This document shows positions 8,458 through 17,144 of a stretch of DNA of 64,000 bases, in pieces. The notes under the pieces were generated by a model. That model worked only from the letters and a program-made list of their open reading frames with translations, did not search any database and had not been told where the DNA came from. Position 1 is the stretch's first letter. The number at the start of each line of letters is the position of its first letter. Both the position numbers and the translations under genes were made by a program. This stretch comes from Aquabacterium humicola (lineage in GTDB: Bacteria > Pseudomonadota > Gammaproteobacteria > Burkholderiales > Burkholderiaceae_C), in assembly GCF_030167915.1 (NCBI RefSeq), contig NZ_JARGNB010000002.1, positions 62,001 through 126,000 on the forward strand, written 5' to 3'.

Positions 8458-9360
8458 TCAAAGTGCGGTGCGCAGCGTCCAGATCTCGGGGAACAGCACG
8501 ACGTCGAGCATCTGCCGCAGGTAGCCGACGCCGTTGGTGCCGCCGGTGCCGCGCTTGTCGCCGATGATGCGCTGCACCGTCGTCAGGTGGCGGAAGCGCC
8601 ACAGGCGGAACGCGTCCTCCAGGTCGGTGAGCTCCTCGCCGAGCTGGTAGAGGTCCCAGTGCTGCTGCGGCGCACGGTAGGCCTCGAGCCACGCGGCCTC
8701 GACGGCGGGGCTCGCGGCGTAGGGCTGGGTCCAGTCGCGCTCGACATGGTCGGCCGGCACGGCCAGGCCGCGCCGCGCGAGCAGGCGCAGCGATTCGTCG
8801 TAGAGCGAGGGTGCGCGGTACGCGGCCTCCACCTGCGCGAGCAGCTCGGGCCGGTGCGCGTGCGGCTGCAGCAGCTCGGCCTGCTTGTTGCCCAGCAGGA
8901 ACTCGATGCAGCGGTACTGGTAGCTCTGGAAGCCGGACGAGCGCGCGAGGAAGGGCCGGATCGCGCTGTACTCGGGCGGCGTCATCGTCGCCAGCACGTC
9001 CCAGGCATGCACCAGCTGCTCCATGATGCGCGAGACGCGCGCGAGCATCTTGAAGGCCGAACCGAGCTGGTCGCCGGCGATCGCGGCGATCGCCGCGCGC
9101 AGCTCGTGCAGCATCAGCTTCATCCACAGCTCGCTGGTCTGGTGCTGCACGATGAACAGCATCTCGTCGTGGTGCGGCGAGCGCGGATGCTGCGAGGCGA
9201 GCAGCGTGTCGAGCCCGAGGTAGTCCCCGTAGCTCATGTCGTGGGCGAAGTCGAGCTGCGCGCCGTGCGCGTGTTCGCTGGCGGCCGTCGATGCGGGCGG
9301 CGTTGCCGGGGCCGGCGCGGCACCGTAGCCCATCGGGCAGCCGTGCGTGTTGTCGCTCAT
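8458..9360 (-). CDS. kynA: Tryptophan 2,3-dioxygenase
   Basis: Haem enzyme that opens the tryptophan indole ring to N-formylkynurenine. 300 residues. Diagnostic segments are [18 protein letters not shown] with substrate-contacting His73, [16 protein letters not shown], and [19 protein letters not shown] with proximal haem ligand His258. The start ATG overlaps the kynU stop (ATGA), so its translation is coupled to kynU; an earlier in-frame start would run into kynU. It is the last gene of kynBUA. Confidence 0.97.
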   Translation of the reverse strand: MSDNTHGCPMGYGAAPAPATPPASTAASEHAHGAQLDFAHDMSYGDYLGLDTLLASQHPRSPHHDEMLFIVQHQTSELWMKLMLHELRAAIAAIAGDQLGSAFKMLARVSRIMEQLVHAWDVLATMTPPEYSAIRPFLARSSGFQSYQYRCIEFLLGNKQAELLQPHAHRPELLAQVEAAYRAPSLYDESLRLLARRGLAVPADHVERDWTQPYAASPAVEAAWLEAYRAPQQHWDLYQLGEELTDLEDAFRLWRFRHLTTVQRIIGDKRGTGGTNGVGYLRQMLDVVLFPEIWTLRTAL

Positions 9361-10661
9361 GTCACCGCTCCCCGGCGATGGAAACGCTCCTCGCGCCACT
9401 CGCCGCTGTCCAGCACCTGCACGAGGTGCTCGACCGCGTCCCAGACGTCGACGAAGCGGGTGTACAGCGGCGTGACGCCGAAGCGCAGGATGTCGGGCAG
9501 GCCGTCCTTCGCATCGCCGGCGCGGAAGTCGCCGACGACGCCACGCTGGATGAGCGCCTGCACGATCGCATAGCCGCCGTCGCCGAGCTGGCGACCCAGG
9601 CAGACCTGGCTGCCGCGCCGGGCGTCGTCTCGCGGCGAGATCATCTCCAGCCCGTGGCCGGCGCAGCGCGCGTCGACCAGCTCGATGAACAGGCGCGTCA
9701 ACGCGAGCGACTTGCTACGGATCGCCGCCATGCCGCCGAAGGGCGCCGCGGCGTCGAAGGTGTCGACGCCGCACTCCAGCGCGGCCAGCGACAACACCGC
9801 CGGGGTGCCGCACAGATAACGCGATATGCCGGCGGCCGGCGCGTAGCCGGGCGTGAACTCGAAGGGCGAGGCATGGCCGATCCAGCCCGACAGCGGCTGC
9901 ACGAAGCGGTCGACGTGCCGCGGATGCACCCAGCAGAAGGCCGGCGCGCCGGGACCGCCGTTGAGGTACTTGTAGCCGCAGCCGACCGCGAAGTCGGCGC
10001 CGTCGGCATGCAGGTCCACCGGCACCGCGCCGGCCGAGTGCGCGAGGTCCCACACGGCGAGTGCGCCGGCCGCGTGCGCGGCGGCCGACAGCGCGGCCAT
10101 GTCGTGCATGCGCCCGGTGCGGTAGTTCACGTGCGTCAGCATCAGCAGCGCGGTCGAACCGTCGAGCGCGGCCGGGATCTGCTCGGGCGAGGCCACCAGC
10201 CGCAGCGTGCAGCCGTGCTCGCGCGCCAACGTCTCGGCGATGTACAGGTCGGTCGGAAAGTTGCTGCGCTCGCTGACGATCACCGTGCGGGCGCTGCCAT
10301 CGGGCTGCCCGTCGCGGGCAATCTTCAGCGCTGCGCTGAGCACCTTGAACAGGTTCACCGAGGTCGAGTCGGCGGCGACCACCTCGCCCGGCTTCGCGCC
10401 GACCAGCGCGCCGATCTTGTCGCCGATGCGCTGCGGCAGCTGCATCCAGCCGGCGGTATTCCAGCTGCCGATCAGGCCGGTGCCCCACTCGTCGGTGACC
10501 ACCTGCGAAAGCCGCGCCGCGGTGGTGCGCGGCAGCACGCCGAGTGAATTGCCGTCGAGGTAGATCAGCCCGTCGGGCAGCGCGAACTGCGCGCGCAGCG
10601 GCGCCAGCGCATCGTCGGCGTCGCGCTGCAGCGCCTGCTGTCGCGTCGTGAAGCTTGTCAT
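9357..10661 (-). CDS. kynU: Kynureninase
   Basis: PLP enzyme cleaving kynurenine to anthranilate and alanine. 434 residues, usual length ~415-430. It shows [24 protein letters not shown], the Asp of [17 protein letters not shown], and the PLP-lysine segment [17 protein letters not shown]. The ATG at 10661 is 2 bp after the kynB stop and the stop overlaps the kynA start, so the three genes are read as one unit. With kynA and kynB it completes conversion of tryptophan to anthranilate; no anthranilate-degrading genes are in the window. Confidence 0.97.
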   Translation of the reverse strand: MTSFTTRQQALQRDADDALAPLRAQFALPDGLIYLDGNSLGVLPRTTAARLSQVVTDEWGTGLIGSWNTAGWMQLPQRIGDKIGALVGAKPGEVVAADSTSVNLFKVLSAALKIARDGQPDGSARTVIVSERSNFPTDLYIAETLAREHGCTLRLVASPEQIPAALDGSTALLMLTHVNYRTGRMHDMAALSAAAHAAGALAVWDLAHSAGAVPVDLHADGADFAVGCGYKYLNGGPGAPAFCWVHPRHVDRFVQPLSGWIGHASPFEFTPGYAPAAGISRYLCGTPAVLSLAALECGVDTFDAAAPFGGMAAIRSKSLALTRLFIELVDARCAGHGLEMISPRDDARRGSQVCLGRQLGDGGYAIVQALIQRGVVGDFRAGDAKDGLPDILRFGVTPLYTRFVDVWDAVEHLVQVLDSGEWREERFHRRGAVT

Positions 10662-10663
10662 CG

Positions 10664-11290
10664 TCAAAGTTCCCGCAGGACGGCCCGCACCGGCGAGGCG
10701 TCGGCGGTGACCAGTTTCAAGGGCAGGGCGATCAGCTCGTAGTCGCCCTCGGCGATGTCGTCGAGCACCAGGTTCTCGAGCACCCGCAGGTCGCGGCGGC
10801 GGATGACCTGGTGGCTGTCGAGCGACTTGCTGTCGGCCGGATCGATGCTCGCGGTGTCGATGCCGATCAGCCGCACGCCGGCATCGGCGAGGCGCTCGAC
10901 CAGCTCGGGCGAGTAGGCGGCGAGCGACGGGTCCCAGCAGGCCGGTGCGCGCGCGTAGGTGCGCACCAGCACGCGCGGCGGCAGGCCCTCGCCCAGCGCA
11001 TGGGCGACATGGCGCGGCTCGATCAGCGGGCCGCAGTCGATGGCATGGATCACGCGGCAGATGCCGAGGTAGGGCGACAGGTCGACCAGCCCGATCGCGA
11101 CGCCCGCCGGGTCGTAGTGCAACGGGGCATCCGCGTGCGCGCCGACGTGCGGCGACAAGGTCAGCTTGCCGACGTTGACCGGGCACCCAGGGCCGATCGA
11201 GGCGCTCCACGCCTGCTCGTACGGCGTGTCGCCCGGGAAGACCGGCGAACCCGCGTCGACCGGCGGCGAGATGTCCCACAGACGCTTCAT
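10664..11290 (-). CDS. kynB: Kynurenine formamidase (arylformamidase)
   Basis: Zinc hydrolase that removes formate from N-formylkynurenine. 208 residues, family length. The metal-binding motif of the cyclase/KynB family is seen as [13 protein letters not shown] with His48, His52 and Asp54. I use the ATG giving [10 protein letters not shown]; an in-frame ATG at 11326 lies upstream of the promoter-like hexamers and gives an uninformative extension. First gene of kynBUA. A -35/-10 pair lies immediately upstream so the message would begin at or next to the start codon. Confidence 0.95.
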   Translation of the reverse strand: MKRLWDISPPVDAGSPVFPGDTPYEQAWSASIGPGCPVNVGKLTLSPHVGAHADAPLHYDPAGVAIGLVDLSPYLGICRVIHAIDCGPLIEPRHVAHALGEGLPPRVLVRTYARAPACWDPSLAAYSPELVERLADAGVRLIGIDTASIDPADSKSLDSHQVIRRRDLRVLENLVLDDIAEGDYELIALPLKLVTADASPVRAVLREL

Positions 11291-11297
11291 CGGCGCG

Positions 11298-11326
11298 ATG
11301 ATAGGCGTCGGCTGAAAGATTGACAA
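11298..11326 (-). promoter_or_regulatory. Promoter of the kynBUA operon
   Basis: Read on the minus strand: -35 TTGTCA (11326-11321), a 17-bp spacer, and -10 TATCAT (11303-11298). The -10 ends 7 nt before the kynB ATG at 11290, so a normal start point falls on or next to the A of ATG, suggesting a leaderless transcript. Hexamers and spacing are good for a sigma-70 type promoter; there is no experimental support here. Confidence 0.6.
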
Positions 11327-11369
11327 CTAAAGTATTTTGGTCGACTTCCAGACCGGGATCAGACCGGGA

Positions 11370-11717
11370 TCAGACCGGCAGCGGCGGCAGGCCGTGCATG
11401 CGCCGCGCGCGTGCGCAGGCGTCGTCGCCGATGCCCTGCGGGGCCCGCAGGCCGAATTCGCGGCAAGGATTCGGCCGCCATTCGTAGATGCCGCAGGAGG
11501 CCTGCTCGCCCACCTTGCCGACCAGCGCGGCGCAGCGCGGCCGTGCATGGTCGGTGCCGCGCATGCGGTGCAGCCCGGGCAGCAGCGGTACGGCCAGGCC
11601 GTCGGGCACGCAGCCGCCGGCGCTCTGCAACTCCTCGCTTGCAAAATCGACGCGGAAGCTCGCGCAGCAGGCGCCGCAGCGGGTGCAGGGGTTGTCGATG
11701 AAGGAGGGCAGCGTCAT
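11370..11717 (-). CDS. YkgJ-family cysteine-cluster protein
   Basis: 115 residues with the family's Cys set: NPCTRCGACCASF near the N-terminus, then GCVPDG, RCAAL, SCGIYEWRPNPCREF and a late Cys. The family is thought to bind zinc or an iron-sulphur cluster; its function is not known. The ATG at 11717-11715 overlaps the divergent DUF3052 ATG (11716-11718) inside the palindrome CATG. No Shine-Dalgarno precedes it on the minus strand, so a nearby GTG/TTG start, or leaderless translation, cannot be excluded, though starting just before the NPCxxCxxCC motif is usual for this family. Confidence 0.82.
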   Translation of the reverse strand: MTLPSFIDNPCTRCGACCASFRVDFASEELQSAGGCVPDGLAVPLLPGLHRMRGTDHARPRCAALVGKVGEQASCGIYEWRPNPCREFGLRAPQGIGDDACARARRMHGLPPLPV

Positions 11718-12147
11718 GACTACGAGCGGAACAACGGCAGGAACGGCGGGCTACTCGGGCACGCCATTGTGGAAGAAGCTGGGCTACGCGGCCGGGCAGC
11801 GCGTGTGCGTCATCGGCGGGCCCGCGGACTATGACGCGCTGATCGACGGCGTGCCGCAGCCGATCACGGTCGTCGCGAAGCCCGGTGTCGGGGTCGATCT
11901 CGTGCACCTGTTCGTCGAGCAGCGCGCGCTGCTGGCGAAGCAGCTGGCCGCGTTGCGCAAGACCTTGAAGCCTGACGCCGTGCTGTGGATCTCGTGGCCG
12001 AAGAAGGCCTCGAAGCGGCCGACCGACATCACCGAGGATGCGATCCGCGCCGACGCGCTGCCGCTGGGCTGGGTCGACGTGAAGGTGTGTGCGGTGGATG
12101 CGACGTGGTCGGGGCTGAAGCTGGTGGTGCGGAAGGAGTTGCGGTGA
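11716..12147 (+). CDS. DUF3052-family protein
   Basis: 143 residues, soluble. The characteristic start GYSGTPLWKKLGYAAGQRVCVIGGPADYDALIDGVP and the middle PDAVLWISWPKKASKRPTDITEDAIR place it in DUF3052, whose function is unknown. AAGGAGG at 11701-11707 is a near-perfect ribosome-binding site 8 nt before this ATG and lies inside the ykgJ-like coding region on the other strand, which fixes the start. It is followed convergently by hipA, 6 bp away. Confidence 0.85.
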   Translation: MTTSGTTAGTAGYSGTPLWKKLGYAAGQRVCVIGGPADYDALIDGVPQPITVVAKPGVGVDLVHLFVEQRALLAKQLAALRKTLKPDAVLWISWPKKASKRPTDITEDAIRADALPLGWVDVKVCAVDATWSGLKLVVRKELR

Positions 12148-12153
12148 GGCCGC

Positions 12154-13488
12154 TCAATTCGCCGACATGCGCGCGAGCTGCGCAGCCGACCAGCGCAGGC
12201 CGTCGAAGATCGACTGCGCGACCTTCTCGGGAAAGCCGGCCGGCAGCCGCGCGCCAACCGCATCGATCGCGCCCGGCACGCGCGCGAGCACCCGCTCGAT
12301 CAGGTCCTCGGCATCGTCGCGCAGGAAGCAGCGCGCCGCTGTCGCATTGAAGTGCCGTCGCTGGATGTCGCGCAGGCCGTAATGCTTGTGCTGGCCGAGC
12401 AGCGCCATCGCCAGCTTCGCGCGGTGGCGGCTGAGCTGGTTCGCGCCGTCGCCGATCACCGGCCAGATCGACATCACGTCGTAAATCGGCGTCAGCGCGT
12501 AGCGCCCTTCCGGCAGCAGGCGCAGGCTGAAGTTCTTCGCATGGCCGTCGGGCGCGGCGAGCAGCCAGAACAGCAGCTGCGCGGCAAGCAGAGTGTCGAG
12601 ATCGGCGCGCGCGTTCACCGAGCCGCGCAGCACGCCGGCCAGTTCGGCGAGGCCGGGGCCGCCGTCGGCCTCGTACTTCAGGTGCGCGGGCCGGCCCAGC
12701 GCCTGGCAGAAGTCCTCCTGTGGCAGCCGCAGCCACCAGCGGCCGGACGAGTGCAGCTGGCGGTCGAAGCGCTGCACGCCCAGCACCTTCTGCTCGCCGA
12801 AGCGCAGCAGCGCGGTGGTTGCGACGGGCAGGCCGAACTCGGCGAGCAGGTTCATGCACAGCCATTCGTTCTCGACCGAGCTGCTGAAGTCGGCGCGGCG
12901 GTGACCGACGAGGCCGAGCGGCAGCTTCAGAATGTGCGTGGTCGGCGTCGCGCCGTGCGGGCGCCACCAGGCGCCGTCATGCCACAGCAGCGCGGTCTTC
13001 TCCTGCGCGCCGGCCAGCGAGATACGCAGCTCGTCCTGATCGTGCAAGCCGGCGAGCGGCCCGCTGCCGGTGGTCCGCAGCAGCAGCTGCTCGATCTCCT
13101 GCTCGGTCAGCACCGTGGCGGTGAGGCGCTGCACGTCCGTCGGCGTCTCGTCGACACCGAGCAGCTGCACCGCGCCGACGCAGTCGCGGCCGATCGCCGC
13201 GAGCAGGTCGAAGGCGTCGGTGCTGCCGGTGCCGAAGCGCGTCGCCAGGCGCCGGCGGATCGCTTCGCTGTCGGGCAGCAGGTTGTCGAAGTAGTGCAGC
13301 ACACGCTCGCCGGCGAGCGTGCGACCGGTGTAGGGCAGCGACAGCGACAGCGGCCGGCCTGCCGGCAGCGCGAGCCACGTCTCGTCGTAGCGAAAGGTGG
13401 CCTCGCCGCGCGAAGGTAGCGTCCACAGGCCGACGCGTTCGCCATTGGTCCACACCGACAGTGTCCGCGAATGCGAAGGGCGACCCAT
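12154..13488 (-). CDS. hipA: HipA-type serine/threonine kinase toxin
   Basis: 444 residues, close to E. coli HipA (440) and similar along its whole length. HipA phosphorylates glutamyl-tRNA synthetase and slows growth. Visible features: FFDNLLPDS-like YFDNLLPDSEAIRRRL, IGRDCVGAVQLL, the autophosphorylation loop RISLAGAQEKTALL with Ser157 (E. coli Ser150), THILKLPLG, catalytic PDGHAKNF with Asp314 and Asn319, and YDVMS with Asp337. All key residues are intact, so the toxin looks functional. It starts 6 bp after the hipB stop, so both are one operon controlled by the upstream palindrome. Confidence 0.95.
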   Translation of the reverse strand: MGRPSHSRTLSVWTNGERVGLWTLPSRGEATFRYDETWLALPAGRPLSLSLPYTGRTLAGERVLHYFDNLLPDSEAIRRRLATRFGTGSTDAFDLLAAIGRDCVGAVQLLGVDETPTDVQRLTATVLTEQEIEQLLLRTTGSGPLAGLHDQDELRISLAGAQEKTALLWHDGAWWRPHGATPTTHILKLPLGLVGHRRADFSSSVENEWLCMNLLAEFGLPVATTALLRFGEQKVLGVQRFDRQLHSSGRWWLRLPQEDFCQALGRPAHLKYEADGGPGLAELAGVLRGSVNARADLDTLLAAQLLFWLLAAPDGHAKNFSLRLLPEGRYALTPIYDVMSIWPVIGDGANQLSRHRAKLAMALLGQHKHYGLRDIQRRHFNATAARCFLRDDAEDLIERVLARVPGAIDAVGARLPAGFPEKVAQSIFDGLRWSAAQLARMSAN

Positions 13489-13494
13489 GCCGGG

Positions 13495-13761
13495 CTACCA
13501 CTCGGGCGGTGAGGGTTCGGCGGCGGCGATGTCGGCACCCGGTGCGGGCCGGGTCTGCATCACCAGCTCCAACTGCAGCGCCGCGCACAGCGCCAGCAGC
13601 TGCTCGAGGCTGATCGAGCCCGGGTCGAGCTCCATCGCCGACACGCGACTCTGGCTCAGGCCCAGGCGCTGCGCGAGCGTGGTCTGCGACAGGCGGGCGG
13701 CCTTGCGCGCGGCCTGCAACAGCGCGCCGGCCTGCGCCGGCACGGAGATCAGCTGTTTCAT
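13495..13761 (-). CDS. hipB: HipB-type XRE-family antitoxin and autorepressor
   Basis: 88 residues. A Cro/C1-type HTH (about 8-65) is clear: GALLQAARKAARLSQTTLAQRLGLSQSRVSAMELDPGSISLEQLLALCAAL. The C-terminal tail ADIAAAEPSPPEW ends in Trp, as the E. coli HipB tail does. HipB binds HipA and represses the operon by binding palindromes. The gene precedes hipA in the usual order, and the promoter lies within a large inverted repeat about 30 bp upstream. Confidence 0.93.
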   Translation of the reverse strand: MKQLISVPAQAGALLQAARKAARLSQTTLAQRLGLSQSRVSAMELDPGSISLEQLLALCAALQLELVMQTRPAPGADIAAAEPSPPEW

Positions 13762-13791
13762 CGGCGGAGCCCACCGCCTGCCAGCGAGACG

Positions 13792-13834
13792 GGTATTTGC
13801 AGATTACTCCTGTAAAGAGTAATCGTCAAATACC
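13792..13834 (-). promoter_or_regulatory. hipBA promoter embedded in a nested inverted repeat (operator)
   Basis: Two matched arms surround a 7-bp centre: GGTATTTG (13792-13799) with CAAATACC (13827-13834), and GATTACTC (13802-13809) with GAGTAATC (13817-13824). Only the CA/GT pair between them fails to match, so this is an 18-bp arm with two mismatches. On the minus strand the repeat contains -35 TTGACG (13829-13824), 17 bp, and -10 TAATCT (13806-13801), giving a start near 13794 and a ~30-nt leader before hipB. It is strikingly AT-rich for this chromosome. HipB occupancy would block RNA polymerase, fitting autorepression. Confidence 0.8.
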
Positions 13835-13855
13835 ACTTTCAGGCGTACCCCGTGA

Positions 13856-15385
13856 TCAGGACTCTGCGGCGCCGCCAGCCGCCCGCACCACCGTCACCGT
13901 GCAATCCGACTCCGCCACCACCTGCGACGACACGCTGCCGAGGTAGCGCCGCAGGCCCGACGCGCCGCGTGCGCCCATCACGATGTGGTCGACCTGGTTG
14001 CGGCGCGCGAACTCGACGATCGCGGCCGCGGCGTCGGGCGCCTCGAGCACGTGGAAGGTCAGCCGCGCGTCGTCGCCTTCGAGCAGCTTCGCCAGCGGCC
14101 GGGCCCAGTGCTTCAGTCCGACCAGTTGCTTGACGTGCACGCTGCGGCCTTCGCCGTCGACCAGCTCGTCCATGCCGATGCGCGCGGTCTTCATCACGCT
14201 GATGCAGGCCAGGCGCGCGCCGGGCTCGGTCTGCACCAGGCGCCGCACGGTCTCGCGCAGGCGTTCGAGCAGCTCGTCGCTGGCGCCGTCGACGTCGACC
14301 GCCGCCGCGATGATCGGGCTCTTCGACAGCTGCCCGGTGGCGCTGGCCTGCGGCTCGCCCGGCTCCGCGCCGAGGGCGGTGAACCAGCGCCGGAAGGTCT
14401 TCCACGCGCCGCTGCGCTGCAGCCGCTCGGCGCGCCGGGTCAGCACCACCTGCGCGGGGCTCTGCAGGTCGAGCGCCAGCTGCGCGGCGCTCTGGTAGCG
14501 GCGCTCGGGCTTGACCTCCAGGCAGCGCAGGATCAGCTCCTGCAGCCACGGCGGGCAGTCGGCGCGGTGGGCGCGCGGCGGCGTCGGGTCGCGCCACAGG
14601 CGATGGCGCAGGCCGCGCACGCTGTCGGGCGAACCGAAGGGCCGCTCGCCCGTCGTCAGGTGGTACAGCATCACGCCGAGCGCGAACAGGTCGCTGCGCG
14701 GGTCGTTGCGCACGAACTGGATCTGCTCGGGCGACATGTAGGGCCCGGTGCCCATCGGCAGCATGAACTCCTCGTCGAGCAGGTCGGGCAGGTGGTCGTG
14801 GCGCGACAGGCCGAAGTCGACCAGCACCGCGGTGCCGTCGGGGCGGAAGAGGATGTTGCTGGGCTTGATGTCCAGGTGCACGAGGTGCTGGCGGTGCAGC
14901 TCGTGCACCGCGGTCGCGACGCGCGAGCCGATCTCGATCACCTCGTCCAGCGGCAGCGGCGCGGCGTCGAGCCGGGGCTTCAACGACGGGCCCTCGATGC
15001 GCTCCATCACGATGTAGGGCTGGCGGGTGAAGTCGCCCTTGGCGATGAACTTCGGCACGTGCGGGCCCGAGAGCATCGGCATGATCATCTGCTCGACCTC
15101 GAAGCCGACGATCGTCGCCGGGTCCTCGCCGCCCTTGATGCGCGGCACCTTCATGATCAGCGGCAGCCGCGAGTCGCCGGCATGGTTGACCTCGCTGACG
15201 CGCCACAGGTGCGCCATGCCGCCGGTGTGCAGCTTCTCCTCGAGACGGAAGCGGTCGATCACCTGGCCGGGCTCGAGCTGCATCGGCGCCGGCAGGCCGC
15301 TGCGCCGTGCGGCGAAGCCCATCGTTGCCGGTTCGTTCCGCGCGCTGCCGGCGCCGGTGTTCGCGGTGTCGGTGTTACTCGCCAT
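13856..15385 (-). CDS. Serine/threonine protein kinase fused to a universal stress protein domain
   Basis: 509 residues. Kinase domain about 45-310: Gly-rich loop LHTGGMAHLWRV, ATP-lysine Lys79 (LIMKVPR), catalytic loop HLDIKPSN with Asp172 (Leu precedes it, so a non-RD kinase), DFG at 190-192, and GTGPYMSPEQ. A basic linker (about 315-355) leads to a UspA domain, about 357-503, with ATP-binding signature GARGASGLRRYLGS, one residue shorter than the usual G-2X-G-9X-G(S/T). No membrane segment, so cytosolic. The start overlaps the 3' end of the metallophosphoesterase gene by 11 bp. Substrates are unknown. Confidence 0.9.
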   Translation of the reverse strand: MASNTDTANTGAGSARNEPATMGFAARRSGLPAPMQLEPGQVIDRFRLEEKLHTGGMAHLWRVSEVNHAGDSRLPLIMKVPRIKGGEDPATIVGFEVEQMIMPMLSGPHVPKFIAKGDFTRQPYIVMERIEGPSLKPRLDAAPLPLDEVIEIGSRVATAVHELHRQHLVHLDIKPSNILFRPDGTAVLVDFGLSRHDHLPDLLDEEFMLPMGTGPYMSPEQIQFVRNDPRSDLFALGVMLYHLTTGERPFGSPDSVRGLRHRLWRDPTPPRAHRADCPPWLQELILRCLEVKPERRYQSAAQLALDLQSPAQVVLTRRAERLQRSGAWKTFRRWFTALGAEPGEPQASATGQLSKSPIIAAAVDVDGASDELLERLRETVRRLVQTEPGARLACISVMKTARIGMDELVDGEGRSVHVKQLVGLKHWARPLAKLLEGDDARLTFHVLEAPDAAAAIVEFARRNQVDHIVMGARGASGLRRYLGSVSSQVVAESDCTVTVVRAAGGAAES

Positions 15386-16118
15386 CTTCGAGGCGGCTGG
15401 CCAGGCGCTGCGGCAGCGCGGCGGCGCGGATCTTCGCGCCGGCCGTCTCGTGGTCGTAGGGCACGCGGTGGTAGGTGATGCTGTGCGCGTCGTCGTCGAA
15501 CATCGCGTAGCAGGCAGCGGGGTTGCCGTCGCGCGGCTGGCCGGCCGAGCCGGGGATCATCAGCCACTGCCGGTGCGGCGGCACGGGAATCGCGATGCCC
15601 GGCGTCGGCACGAAGTCGCCACACTTGCCGGTGCCCGACAGGTGGTAGAGCTTGGGCTCGTGCATGTGGCCGCAGAAGGTGTAGCGGCAGGCGGTGGCCT
15701 GCAGGCTGCGCATCGCCTCGCTGCGGCCGACGATGTAGTCCCAGCCCGAGGGCGCCCAGGCGTTGGCATGCACGTAGAGCCGGTCGCCCTGCTGCTGCGT
15801 CATCGGCAGCGAGCCGAGGAAGTCGATCTGCGCCGCATCGAGCTGCGCGCGCGTCCACTCGATGACCTGGCGCGGCTCGGGCCGCATCGACGGCGTCGCG
15901 CCCATCACCACCGCGCGGTCGTGGTTGCCCTGGACCGCGAGCGCGCCGGCGCGAACCAGTGCGCGCACTTCGTCGACCACCCAGCCCGGATCGGCCCCGT
16001 AGCCGACGAAGTCGCCCAGCAGGACGTAGGCCTCGGCGCCCTGGCCGCGCGCATGCTCGAGCACCGTCTCCACGGCTTCGCGGTTGGCATGCAGGTCGGA
16101 CAGCAGCGCGGTCTTCAT
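15375..16118 (-). CDS. Metallophosphoesterase (calcineurin-like phosphatase)
   Basis: 247 residues with the dimetal phosphoesterase motifs in order: LSDLHAN (Asp8, His10), LLGDFVGYG, VQGNHD, YVHANAW and FCGHMHEP. It resembles the YfcE/PP2A-like 'metallophosphoesterase family protein' group, which includes protein phosphatases and nucleotide phosphodiesterases. The stop lies 11 bp inside the start of the kinase-USP gene, so the two are co-translated; a kinase paired with a phosphatase is the natural reading but unproven. A GATGAT hexamer sits 6 nt before the ATG and no Shine-Dalgarno is seen. Confidence 0.88.
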   Translation of the reverse strand: MKTALLSDLHANREAVETVLEHARGQGAEAYVLLGDFVGYGADPGWVVDEVRALVRAGALAVQGNHDRAVVMGATPSMRPEPRQVIEWTRAQLDAAQIDFLGSLPMTQQQGDRLYVHANAWAPSGWDYIVGRSEAMRSLQATACRYTFCGHMHEPKLYHLSGTGKCGDFVPTPGIAIPVPPHRQWLMIPGSAGQPRDGNPAACYAMFDDDAHSITYHRVPYDHETAGAKIRAAALPQRLASRLEDGE

Positions 16119-16171
16119 GGCGGCATCATCGCCGGGCAGGCTGACGCCCCGCTGGCCGCGGGGACGACAAC

Positions 16172-17131
16172 TCAGCCGATCCGGCCCAGCAGAAGGTACT
16201 CCATCAGCGCCTTCTGCACATGCATGCGGTTCTCGGCCTCGTCCCAGACCACGGATTGCGGCCCGTCGATGACCTCGGCGCTGACTTCCTCGCCGCGGTG
16301 CGCGGGCAGGCAGTGCATGAACAGCGCATCCTTGCGTGCCAGCGACATCATCTGCGCGTCGACGCACCAGTCGGCGAAGGCCTTGATGCGCTTCTCGTTC
16401 TCGGCCTCGTAGCCCATGCTGGTCCAGACGTCGGTGGTCACCAGGTCGACGCCTTCGCAGGCGGCGAACGGGCTCTTGAAGACCTTCTGGCACGCGGGGT
16501 TCGACACGCCGGCCACCGCCGGATCGACCTCGAAGCCGCTGGGCGTGCTGACGTGCAGCGTGAAGCCGAGGATGTCGGCGGCCTGCAGCCAGGTGTTGGC
16601 CATGTTGTTGCCGTCGCCGACCCAGGCGACCGTCTTGCCGCGCAGGCATTCGAGCGCATCCTGGCCGTCGCGCGCGCCGCGGTGCTCGATGAAGGTGAAC
16701 AGGTCGGCGAGGATCTGGCAGGGATGGAACTCGTTGGTCAGCCCGTTGATCACCGGCACGCGGGAATGGGCCGCGAAGCGCTCGATCTTGGTCTGTTCGA
16801 AGGTGCGGAACATCACCACGTCGACCATGCGGCTGATGACGCGCGCGGAGTCCTCGATCGGCTCGGAGCGGCCGAGCTGGCTGTCGCCGGTGGTCAGGTG
16901 CACCACCGAGCCGCCCATCTGGTACATGCCGGCCTCGAAGCTGACGCGGGTGCGCGTGCTGGCCTTCTCGAAGATCATCGCCAGCGTGCGGTCGACCAGC
17001 GGCGTGTAGCGCTCGTAGTTCTTGAAACGCTTCTTGATGATCGCGCTGCGCTCGAACAGGTAGGCGTACTCCTCGGCGCGGAAGTCCTTGAACTGCAGGT
17101 AGTGCTTCATCAGGCTGTGACCCGGCTTCAT
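16172..17131 (-). CDS. argF: Ornithine carbamoyltransferase
   Basis: Makes citrulline from ornithine and carbamoyl phosphate in arginine synthesis. 319 residues, with STRTRVSFE (carbamoyl phosphate), EFHPCQ, VGDGNNM and the ornithine/active-site MHCLPAHRG. A short insertion (GARDGQDALECLRGK) precedes VAWVGDGNN compared with relatives I know. The start used is the first ATG, 13 bp after the argD stop; an ATG 7 codons on (MKHYLQFKDF) is equally possible. Confidence 0.96.
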   Translation of the reverse strand: MKPGHSLMKHYLQFKDFRAEEYAYLFERSAIIKKRFKNYERYTPLVDRTLAMIFEKASTRTRVSFEAGMYQMGGSVVHLTTGDSQLGRSEPIEDSARVISRMVDVVMFRTFEQTKIERFAAHSRVPVINGLTNEFHPCQILADLFTFIEHRGARDGQDALECLRGKTVAWVGDGNNMANTWLQAADILGFTLHVSTPSGFEVDPAVAGVSNPACQKVFKSPFAACEGVDLVTTDVWTSMGYEAENEKRIKAFADWCVDAQMMSLARKDALFMHCLPAHRGEEVSAEVIDGPQSVVWDEAENRMHVQKALMEYLLLGRIG

Positions 17132-17144
17132 CGCGGAACGACGG

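Noticed and set aside
12154-13834. hipBA as part of a mobile island
   Set aside because: No integrase, transposase, att-like repeat or tRNA flank; the genes share the local codon bias, apart from the AT-rich operator.
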